Shown: positions 22,057-31,600 of the stretch, one piece after another
How positions within the stretch are numbered: the stretch's first letter is position 1
Layout of the letters: each line of letters begins with the position of its first letter
Source: Marthasterias glacialis
Taxonomy: Eukaryota; Echinodermata; Asteroidea; Forcipulatida; Asteriidae
Length of the DNA: 64,000 nucleotides
Assembly: GCA_911728455.2 (NCBI GenBank)
Contig: OU452234.1
Span: 8,157,531 to 8,221,530 of the forward strand
Direction: 5' to 3'
The notes under the pieces: model-generated
Seen by the model: only the letters and a program-made list of their open reading frames with translations
Told to the model about the DNA's origin: nothing
Databases searched by the model: none
Made by a program: the position numbers and the translations under genes

Positions 22057-23902
22057 CGTTCGTCGTCGTCGTGGTGCTGTATGTCTGATTATTCAGACAT
22101 AGCACGCCCTATCATGCTCTTCCAGCCCCCTCTGTCAAAATGCCAGTGATTCTGCCTCTTGTTTGACCGCTTGTTTGGCTGGTGTTTGGTTGGGTAGACG
22201 GAGCACGTGACCAAGCCATGTGAGGCGTCTGGCTTTGACTGTGGTGCTCCAGGGTTCAAGATGGGTTCTGTGGTACAGGTCAATATTGCTTATTTTCGTT
22301 GGCCAGTGGATATTGAGAAAAAACTTAAGTAGAGCTCTTTGTATGACGTCAATTTTGCTTTCAATTGTTTTCGTGACTGTCCAGAGTTCGCTGTTATAGA
22401 TGAAGATGCTGGTTCTATAAGCGTTTGAGTTTTGTCATTTCTTAAATTTTCTTGCTTTTGAAGATGTGTTTGAGTTTTTGCTGAGCTGCCCAAACTTGTG
22501 CCTTTCTGTGTTGGATGTCTTGTTCAGTGTCGAGGCGACTGCTGAGGTATCTGGTTTTCTTCCATTCAGTGGGTCCACCTTGGTTGATCATGAATTCTTC
22601 GGTTTTGGAGATGTTTACGCTAAGGTTTCTGGCTTGTAATTTAGGTGGGATTGTTGCTTTAACCTGGTCGCTGATTTTTGTTCCCTGTCTGTAATCCATG
22701 TGATGTCATCAGCATATTGTAGATCTAGAGTAGTGTAGTCTCTGTCTGCATTCGTGTAATTATGTTCAGCTAACCAAGGGTAGTGTTTTATAGTGGTGGT
22801 TGTTGGATCCTGGCATAGTTGTGATCAGTGGAGGTGAGCGACGGTTGTTCTGTGTCGAGTGCCTTTGATAGGTATAGGGTGAACAGTACGGGACTAAGGC
22901 AGTCCTCTTGTGTAGCTCCAATGTTTGTTGCAAAGTCGAGTGGCTCGCTTAACAGTATCAAAAGCAGCGCTCATGTCGAGTAGTAATGCAAAATATTGGT
23001 GATCTTGGGAGGTGATGGCCTTTTCAGCTAGAAGTTTGATAGCAAAGACCTGTTCCGTGGTGATGCGACCTGGGCGATAGGCCTATGCAGCTTGTGTTAG
23101 TGGTATCTCTGCATTGATTCTTGTGTCAATTCTACGGATTAAGCAGATTGCGAGAATTTTGCGTATGGTGCTGAGGAGTATAATCGGTCTGAGATTTTTG
23201 ATGGGTCCCTTTGGTTTGCTAGGTTTTGGTAGTGGTATTAAAATTCCTTTAGTCAGATCTACAGGGAACTTGCCGGTTTCTGCTGTTATGTTGAGTATTT
23301 CCGCAATCTTGTTTTTGACTTCCATTGGGGAGTATTTTAAGAGTTCTGCTTCCATGTTGTCGCATCCAGGGCTTTTTCCATTTTTGAGTGAGCGTATTGC
23401 CTTTTCGACCTCGTTACTGGGAAAGGTGAATGCATTGCTGTTGATGTGGTTTCTGGAATCAGAACTTCGTCTGCAATGCAGAATTTTGTCACAAAGTGTT
23501 GACTGATTTCTTTGGCTTTGTCTTCTGGTCTGATAAGAGTCCCATTGTTGTTTTTGATGAGTAGGGGGTTGCGGTTTTCCTTGTTGATTGCCCTGATGGC
23601 CTGATAGAATCTGATGGAGTCGTTCTTCAGTATTTCAATCTGTGCCGCTTTATCCTGGATGCGTTTGTCTTCTTCCTTTGCAAGGATTTTAAGTACCTTA
23701 TTAAGTGTTGCATTTCTCTCTTTCCGCAGTTTATCTCTTGTCATCTTTACAGCTGGTGTTGTTTATCTGCTATATTTTTCTGTTTTTTTAGAAAGTTCTG
23801 TGACTTCAACGCTGGTGCTTTTACAGTTGTTATTGCCCTTGGTACCTAGGCTCATGTTGGCTGCGTTGATACAGGCTTCTTTTATTACGTTCCACCTTTC
23901 AT
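22057..23902 (-). mobile_element. LINE inserted in an exon of FReD copy 1
   Basis: Reverse transcriptase on the minus strand includes GILIPLPKPSKPKGPIKNLR, AYRPGRITTEQVFAIKLLAE, LLLDMSAAFDT, DCLSPVLFTLYL and the catalytic LQYADDITW near 22700. Several frame breaks are present. The 9-bp target duplication CTGTCCATC is at 22048-22056 and 23903-23911, placing the insertion inside exon 2b of the FReD gene. The 3' end (minus strand) is a short CGA-rich tail near 22060. It is 5' truncated, beginning just ahead of the RT. The clade is not assigned with confidence. Confidence 0.85.
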
Positions 23903-24382
23903 CTGTCCATCTGCCACCGTCTGTCTCCATACCACAATACACCTGGAAAGCCTGACCGGAGTCTAGAGGTTCAACCGTGTAGATGCCACTCATCGACACA
24001 CCCCTCGCAAAAATCTCCGAACAATCCTTCGGGGGTGGACTGCTAGCTGTAAAATAATTTACCGAGCCAAAACTCTCCCTCTAGATCCCAAAAGCCCAGG
24101 CTGTAGTTGGCAAAGTCCAAATAGAAATCCACACTGCTGTCCTTGCGCTTCTGGAATACCTACCGTATGAAGGTATGATTGTTAAATTCCTTGTGTAACC
24201 AAAGAACTTATTTCACAAACACACTCAATTTGTTATCTTACCGTCCATCCGCCACCGTCTGTCTCCATATCACAATACACCCGGAAAGCATCACCGGAGT
24301 CTAGAGGTTGAACGTGTACACGCCGCTCATCCACATACCCCTCGCAAGAATATCTGAACAATCCTTCGGGGTGGACTGCTAG
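23903..24382 (-). repeat. Recombinant block: exon 2a, partial exon 3b, exon 2b
   Basis: Reading the minus strand, exon 2 occurs twice (24382-24242 and 24046-23903). Between them is only the first part of exon 3 ([20 protein letters not shown]), cut off at about 24058 after EFWLG. The cut falls at TTAC, which occurs both in the exon (GGTAA complement) and in the intron before exon 2. An unequal exchange through this short homology explains the block. Confidence 0.7.
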
Positions 24383-24705
24383 CTGTAGAATAATTTACAA
24401 AAAAAATATATATATAAACAAACAAAACAAACAAGGAAATAAACAAATCGACAGTTTCCCTCGAGGTGTACTGTTCAGGAGATCTCGACCTACATGTGAT
24501 CATGGTGTGCCTGGAGGTTGTGGGAACGTATGGACAATAACTTACAAGTCATACTTACCTTTAAGGAGATCCACTATGCCAGAAACTGAGACTTGCAGCT
24601 CTTCCAACTGTCGTCTTATACCCCATACCTCAGAAATGACAATTTCCTGATTACCAGAGACTGTTCCTTGTAATTCTTCTATTGTGTTTCTTGTATCCTG
24701 TAGCT

Positions 24706-25080
24706 CAGATGACAATGTTTCTTGATTACCAGAGACTGCAACCTGCAACTCATCCATCTCACGTCTTGTATCCTCTAGCCCAGATGACAATATTTCTTGA
24801 TTACCAGAGACTGCAACCTGCAACTCATCCATCTCACGTCTTGTATCCTCTAGCCCAGATGACAATGTTTCTTGATTACCAGAGACTGCAACCTGCAACT
24901 CATCCATCTCACGTCTTGTATCCTCTAGCCCAGATGACAATGTTTCTTGATTACCAGAGACTGCAACCTGCAACTCATCCATCTCACGTCTTGTATCCTC
25001 TAGCCCAGATGACAATATTTCTTGATTAACAGAGACTGCAGCCTGAAACCCATTCACCTCACGTCTTGTATCCTCTAGCT
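24706..25080 (-). repeat. 75-bp coding minisatellite (25-residue coiled-coil repeat)
   Basis: Five units repeat with an exact 75-bp period (starts near 24706, 24781, 24856, 24931, 25006). Each encodes a variant of QETLSSGLEDTRREMDELQV. Twenty-five residues equal 7+7+11, a spacing that keeps a coiled coil in register. The units are almost identical, so expansion or homogenisation is recent. Copy 2 of the gene has only about two diverged units. Confidence 0.85.
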
Positions 25081-25147
25081 CGGAGGAAACCGTTTCTTTC
25101 AGCTCTTCCACCTGATGTTTTGTGTTTCTCTGTTCAAGGTTAACCAT

Positions 25148-25954
25148 TAGATAGATGTCAATATTTGCATCGGGGGAATGAATATAAATTTCAATTTGCC
25201 TTTTCACCGATGTGTGTAAGCACTGTATACTCAGTGCTTTCGAGTCCTGTGGAAAAAATACACAGGCAACTCGGGTGGGATTCGAACCCACGACTCCCGC
25301 ATGACTAGAGCAGATGTCTTAACCACTAGACCACCGAGCACGCCCGGTGACGAGGGGCCAGTTCGAATCCAGTATTATTGGCGGCAGGTACCGCAAACAA
25401 TTAAATAGATGTCAATATTTGCTTCGGGGGAATGAATATAAATTTCAATTTGCCTTTTCACCGATGTGTGTAAGCACTGTATACTCAGTGCTTTCGAGTC
25501 CTGTGGAAAAAATCCACAGGCAACTCGGGTGGGATTCGAACCCACGACTCCCGCATGACTAGAGCAGATGTCTTAACCACTAGATCACCGAGCACGCCCG
25601 GTGATGAGGGGCCAGTTCGAATCCAGTATTATTGGCGGCAGGTACCGCAAACAATTAGATAGATGTCAATATTTGCTTCGGGGGAATGAATATAAATTTC
25701 AATTTGCCTTTTCACAGATGTGTGTAAGCACTGTATACTCAGTGCTTTCGAGTCCTGTGGAAAAAATACACAGGCAACTCGGGTGGGATTCGAACCCACG
25801 ACTCCCGCATGACTAGAGCAGATGTCTTAACCACTAGACCACCGAGCACGCCCGGTGATGAGGGGCCAGTTCGAATCCAGTATTATTGGCGGCAGGTACC
25901 GCAAACAATTAGATAGATGTCAATATTTGCACACATCGGTGAAAAGGCAAATTG
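25148..25954 (-). mobile_element. Tandem trimer of a tRNA-derived SINE in a coding exon
   Basis: Three head-to-tail units with a 254-bp period each contain, on the minus strand, a tRNA-like head with TGGTCTAGTGGTTAAGAC (A box) and GGGTTCGAATCCC (B box). A 12-bp target duplication AAGGTTAACCAT flanks the block (25136-25147 and 25955-25966). The last few dozen bases are an inverted piece of the unit. It interrupts the coiled-coil exon of FReD copy 1 at the codons for NMVNLEQRN. Confidence 0.85.
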
Positions 25955-26125
25955 AAGGTTAACCATGTTTAGGTAGTTTAATACTATACTCTTCAACTCG
26001 TCAACCTTACTACTTGTATCTTGCACAGCAGAAAACGTTTTCTGATTGCAAGAGGATGCAACTTGTAGTTTAGCTTGAGACTGCACGATCATAACGATCA
26101 CGAGTAGATGGATTAACAGCCCCAT

Positions 26126-26540
26126 TATGCTCAATATTTAACTCTACTAGATCACGACTTCTTGTTGTTGATATTCCATCTATAGTATAGATGAAAAAAC
26201 AAGAGCCTGTTTGCAAATCTATTATATATTTCAAACTAATGGGACAAGCGATTCAAGGTCGTTTTTCTTCCTGCCACGCTTTAAGTTGACCTGGATTCTC
26301 AAGGGCGAATCCCTGGAAACGGAAAAAAGAGGCTGGATCCGGAAACTCAAAGAGTATCGTTCTCATATCTCCGGATACAACTACAGACAATAAGTAGTTC
26401 AGCATAAGTTTTCAAAAAGTAATCAAAATGACTAACTGAAGACCATCGGAGCATACTGATCAAAACGTCGTGTTTTTTTGTCATGAAGACTGTTTTTATT
26501 TTGACCATGCCACTGTGACACTCAAGTTGGCTAAAGCTTT
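26126..26540 (-). promoter_or_regulatory. 5' flank of FReD copy 1, shared with copy 2
   Basis: The segment is similar over about 400 bp to 33845-34410 upstream of copy 2, including AGTTGACCTGGATTCTCAA and CAAGTTGGCTAAA. On the minus strand a TATATAATAG box lies about 90-100 bp before the ATG. Shared sequence shows the duplication included the promoter region. Which bases are functional is not known. Confidence 0.5.
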
Positions 26541-26988
26541 TTATAACATACAGCATATAACTACACATTTAAAGAGGGGCTCTAACAAGCTTTTAATAAA
26601 CAAGTTATTACATTATTGTGACTAAGTAGACATCATATATAGCGATTAGTATTTCTTTTACATTTAAACAAATTATTTACCAATGGAAAATACCGTCCGA
26701 AAATGTACCGTTTCGAGCAGCTTTTGCAAACGAAAGTCAAAACGGCTGACATCACTAATTGTATGCTAATGTATGCATATGACCCCTTGACGTCACTGTA
26801 TCCCCACCATTGATCTCCATTAATAATACTGTCGGTATTATGCAAATCAATGATCCCCACCCACACTTTGGCGACAGTACCCACACACTGGACGGCATGC
26901 ATGTACGCCCGTGTCATGTACACACGCGTGTGAAGTGCTGGGATGTCTACACTTAATATTGTGGACAAGTTTACAAGCTGACTACATC

Positions 26989-27235
26989 ATGCCCGGCTTG
27001 CGGTGTGTTTGTTGGGGGATGTTCAAGAAGTTATGTGAAAGATAAGGATGTAAGCTTCCACAGATTTTTTTTAATCAAAACTGCATCGCAACTTCAAGTA
27101 TGGGTTCAGTTTGTAAATAACAACTTTCGAATGAGGAATTCGTCGAAAATTTGCAGCGCAAATATTGCCGATGATTTTCGTGTTGTTTTTCATCATTCCA
27201 ACCCCCCCCCCCCCCCACCGAACATTGGATAAAAC
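26989..27235 (+). pseudogene. THAP-like zinc finger exon, degenerate
   Basis: From about 27005 the frame reads FVGGCSRSYVKDKDVSFHRF, then QVWVQFV and NSSKICSANIADDF. SFHRF, the following Trp, and the C-x2-x position are THAP hallmarks. The final zinc ligand, normally His after ICSx, is Asn here. The upstream start ATGCCCGGC is one base out of frame with the domain, and one base fewer would give MPACG. It is a decayed DNA-binding domain of the surrounding element. Confidence 0.5.
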
Positions 27236-27308
27236 GTGTCTGACTACAGATGAGATCGACGACTTGTCAAAGTCCTGCTTATAAATAATGTACGATCACG
27301 GCGCTTAC

Positions 27309-27619
27309 CAGTCGTTGTTCATGAGACGATCTACATCTTTACGGTGAGGAGGAGTGTGTTCGGCTTTCTGTGCGTTCCTGGGATCCTTTTCGCCATCCGG
27401 GGCCATCGGCTCCAAGCGATACGGTTCAGCACCGCGAACAACCACCGCTGGAACAACGCCTTGGGGCACTTCAAGTTCACGGTCGTCGTGTTATTCAGCC
27501 CCGCCAACTTCCTCTAAATCGCTGGACGACTCAGAACAGTCGCTCACAAAGGCGACAACATCAGAAGTAGTGCTATTTTCTTCCCAACATCCATCACTTG
27601 AGGAGTCTGATTCGGCCAT
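27309..27619 (-). pseudogene. Acidic exon on the opposite strand of the Kolobok-like element
   Basis: The ATG at 27619 starts MAESDSSSDGCWEENSTTSD. The frame runs with one in-frame TAA to DVDRLMNNDW, followed by a GTAAGC donor at 27308. The related element at 41.7 kb has a glutamine codon where this copy has the stop (AEQHDV). Acidic leaders ending RL...W before a C-x-C-G motif occur in P2X7-C-like domain proteins, but the expected Cys-rich exon is not present, so that link is only a guess. Confidence 0.35.
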
Positions 27620-28675
27620 GCTTCTCAGTTTTGTATACGCATGGAGGTGTTAACGTTACTGTGTTGTCTGGTATGTTGTACAGTGAGAATGTACTGTACA
27701 CGGACGCGTTGGTTGTACATGTACAAAACAGTACTCGATTGTCAAATCGATCGTGCACTGAACCAAATAATATAAGCCAACTTACCCACAAAATTAGGCT
27801 TAACGACCCCCCCCCCCCGTCAAATTTCTTGTAATGAACACTGTAAATCGCTCCCTGATTATGTGTAGGTTGACTTGTAAGTTCAAGAATCACTTTCACT
27901 GCAGTTTTGTTTTTAAATCTTGAATTTGATGGGTGCATTGGGGTAACCTCCGTACACGAGCAATGAATCAAAATCAACTGGGGATACAGTGACGACATGA
28001 GACGTTTGCCACGTGGTGTGCTTGACCTTGCGTTTTTCTAATTTTGTGTTGCGAGTGTTCGGGAGAAAAATGTCTTTTTTTTCGCCATTTCATTGTGAGG
28101 CTAGGGATTCGTATGATACATTTGTTAAATCCTTAGGACGTCACTAAGAGATATTATGGTCGAAGTCTGTATACTTAAAAAACGTAAGAGTCCCTCTTTA
28201 AAAATAATTTGATGTAGTTTTTATTTGGCTAACTTACTATATACAGCATCAAAACTATAATTGTCACCATTAATTATTTAGCTGTTGAAATTAATGTAAA
28301 ACAATTGTTATTAGTTTATTTTGCTCTTTCGGATAAAGGGTTAAAAGTAACATAAAATGACGTAATCTGAACATAACACATTACAAAGTACAGCAACATG
28401 AAGGGAAATCAATTAATACATTTACTGGATGGAATCCAGCTACTGTGGTTCTTCGGGGGCTCGTGTCTCATCTTTGACGGTACATTACATGGGACAGTTT
28501 CTGGTATGATCTTCAAAATTAATGTTGGTTTCACGTTATTTTTTTTTCCTTTTCGGTATAATATGTTCTTTGTAATGTTCAGAATATCTGCATGCAACTA
28601 CTGATAAAACATTCGTGTTATCTGAATATAAGATTACACAGCAACGGAGCATAAGTGGGAATCAACTTATCTTTA

Positions 28676-31600
28676 CTATTGGGTGGTTCTTATTTTCATC
28701 TCTGAGGTTTTGAGTGAGTAATAATGCCCCTTCCAGTGCTTCCAAACAACTCCCCGACCAAGTTCAGTCGTGGTCCCACGGAGATACGCCCCGTTCAGAT
28801 TAGACTGGTGGCAGGCAAAGTACCACCAGGCGCCATGGAATGACTCCGCACACCCGTTGTCTCGGTCTTTAGTTTTGAAGCTACCGTTATTATGATAGCC
28901 CATCGAGTTACCTGAAACAAAGAACGATGCTTTTGTTTTACATGATGCACAAGTAAAACAGATGTTTCAGCTCTGATGAGGGCAAATCTAGTTTTTTTTA
29001 TCCCTATTCATTCCCTTTTTTTATTTATTTATTTTTATTTATTCATTTATTTTTTGAATAAAGTTTTTAATTAATTGTTTTTTCTTTATGTTGGCTTTTT
29101 TTTTTTTTTTTTTTTTTTAGTAAGCCCAACTAATGCAATATTCCTCGAAAACAATGTATTTTCAACCATTGTACAATTAATTACGTCTATGAGGACATCA
29201 ATACAATCGTCTGGGCATGAGTTAATAACTATCTCTAAGAAAATGTGTTCAAAAAGGGAAACCCTTAAAAAGGCGCTTTGAAATGACAAATATGTGTTCC
29301 ACCACCCCAGCCCCCCCCCCCCCCCCCGCATCCAACACTCAAAAGTTGATTGCTGTAATGATACTGATTTGTTACCTGCGGTTCCTGAATAAATTCCCAA
29401 AGCCAGCCTATAGTTGTCAGTCACATCGGCGATGCTGAACGAGTCATAGACGGCATACCTGGATTCGTTTTCGAAGTCTGAGAGATCCACGCGGAGTTCG
29501 TACTCGCCCTGAGCGGTCAGACGGTGTAAGTTGTCGTTACCGAGCCAAAACTCTCCCTCTAGATCCCCAAAGCCCCGGCTGTAGCTGGCAAAGTCCAAAT
29601 AGAAATCAACACTGCCGTCCTGGCGCCGCTGGAATACCTACAAAATGAAGATAATTTATAGTTTCACTGTTTCCTTGTCTTTTTAATTGATTATATTTTG
29701 TTTTAATGGTTTCTTATAGACAAGAACTCCATCTTACCATCCATCCGCCACCGTCTGTCTCCATATCACAATACACCTGGAAAGCCTCACCGGAGTCTAG
29801 AGGTTGAACCGTGTACACGCCACTCGTCGTCACACCTCTCAGAAGTACTCCGGAACAATCCTTCGGAAGGGTACTGCTAGCTTTTGAATAATGTTTACAA
29901 ATAATAATCATGATAATAATAAGATTGATAAAAAGTACTTGTTGAATTACAATTGCTTTGTAATGTGCCACAGGAAAATAATTTGAAAACTTCCTTGATA
30001 CAGAGCAAAAGTCCTTGAAACATTTGTAATGTATATGATATTTATGATTATAAAGTTAGAAATCATCACAAGTGAAAACAATGGGAGAACAAGAGGAGGA
30101 CCATACACAAACATACGGAAGCGTAGTTAGGACATACCCGGGGGGGGGGCGGACACGATATTGCGCAATTCTTTCCACGGCGCTGTGTGAACGTACCATT
30201 TAAAAAAAAGGGGTAAATAATTTCTGCTCTAACACGAATGGATTTAATTAGATAAAAGTAAGGCAGTATTTGACCAATTATATATGCATAGTTTATTAGT
30301 AATATTTTTGGAGTGGAAGTAAATGCAAAAATTTGTCAAAAATCAATAAACAAAAATTGGAAAATGCATCCGTCCCTCCAACACCAGGCACGTAGCCGGG
30401 CAACATCATCATACCGTTAATCAATGTGTAATGTTGCTTTGAACGAAAATTCCGACACCCCTAAAACAGTGTCACAAAACGTGACGAAAGTGACAAATTG
30501 GCCCATTCTACCCCTGAGATTTTTCAAGTTCTTCTTTTAATATATGGTTTTCAAAATGTAACGTTTGAATTAAATAGTAAATTCCGTTATCGGTTTCATG
30601 TGTAGACCAGTCGGCGTCCGGAATCTGTGTGTGTTGGTATGGTATACCAAGCAGTCAGGGTGACGAACCGTGTATTGCACGATGTCAATAACGGCTACAC
30701 ACACACACACAGCCTGGGTATGCTCGCTTTTGACAGAGCCCTGACTGCGTGCGTGCGTCCGTGTGTGTGTGCATTGGTGTAAGGCAGGCTCACGAATGAG
30801 ACGAGTATCAACGTTGATGGCGCCCTTTTCTTTTTCGTGTCCGCCCCCCCCCCGGACATACCGGGAAAAAAATCGGGCTCCACTATTCCGCCCGGGCGGA
30901 TTACTATTTCGCCCGGGCGGATTACTATAGTAATTCGCCCGGGCGGAATAGTAATCCGCCTGGGCGGAATGGTGTTTCGCCCGGGCGGAATAGTAATCCG
31001 CCCGGGCGGAATAGTGGAGCATTATTTTTTTTCAGTATGTCCTAACTACGCTTCCGTACAAACGTGTGTGTGTGTGTGTGTGTGTGAGTTTGTTTAGGCA
31101 TTCAAACCGGGGACTTATAACAAAAGAGGACAATAAAGTCCCCGGTTGGAAAAGGTCCCCAGTTGGAAATCGTGTTCAAAACCAATGGGAGCTGTTGCTA
31201 AAAAGTTAAAGTACAAACAAAAGAGGGACAATAGGAGGTCCCCGATTGGAGGTAAATACACACTTGTGTGTGTGTGTGTGTGGGGGGGGGGGGTGTCAGC
31301 AACAATGAGCCGCCAACATTTTCCTTGTAAATTTAAAACTTTGCATCTCACTGCCATGAAATTGACTGATTTTATGAAGATCCCATGGGTCTTTACGGAG
31401 CAAGTTTATTACAAAACAAGTTTTGGTAAAGTTTTGTTGTAACTGTCAATGTTTTGTGGGGTTGTTTGTTCGTTTGTTTTTTTATTTTATTTTATTTATT
31501 TATTTTTCTTATTATATTTCTTTTATAATTGTTAATAATGAATGTTTTTGGGGGTTTTCCGTTTGGTTGTTGGGTTGTCTGTTTGCGTGTTTGTTTGTTT

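Larger units (their letters stand above)
20989..26125 (-). pseudogene. Ficolin-like FReD gene, copy 1 (dead)
   Basis: The start ATG is at 26125 ([14 protein letters not shown] signal peptide). Exon 1 (26125-24559) encodes a coiled coil; without a SINE insert at 25148-25954 it is 748 nt and ends in phase 1 like copy 2. Exon 2 (24382-24242) is 2 nt short of copy 2 and out of frame. A partial exon 3 (24159 to about 24058) is fused to a second exon 2 (24046-23903), itself split by a LINE. Exon 3 (21965-21705) lacks one base near LSD/FEDESR. Exon 4 (21242-20989) is open and keeps TKDRDND (calcium site type) and its two cysteines. The gene would have made a secreted lectin-like protein. It is beyond expression as one product. 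Confidence 0.85.
26573..28197. mobile_element. Kolobok-like element, copy 1 (THAP-bearing)
   Basis: 1625 bp bordered by TTAA (26569-26572, 28198-28201). The ends AGAGGGGCTCTAAC and, inverted, AGAGGGACTCTTAC match. It carries a plus-strand THAP-like exon (26989-27235) and a minus-strand acidic exon (27309-27619). Kolobok transposases are known to carry THAP domains, which fits the TTAA duplication. A related copy lies at 39237-42283. The element is too short for a full transposase, so it is an internally deleted, non-autonomous relic. Confidence 0.75.

Noticed and set aside
24682-25029. 115-codon plus-strand open frame with repeats
   Set aside because: Antisense shadow of the 75-bp coiled-coil minisatellite of FReD copy 1.
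25347-25816. Two similar 71-codon plus-strand frames
   Set aside because: They are the antisense reading of the SINE tandem units.
25260-25850. Cluster of three tRNA genes
   Set aside because: The head has A and B boxes, but the acceptor and anticodon stems do not pair properly and each head is followed by a SINE body at a 254-bp period.
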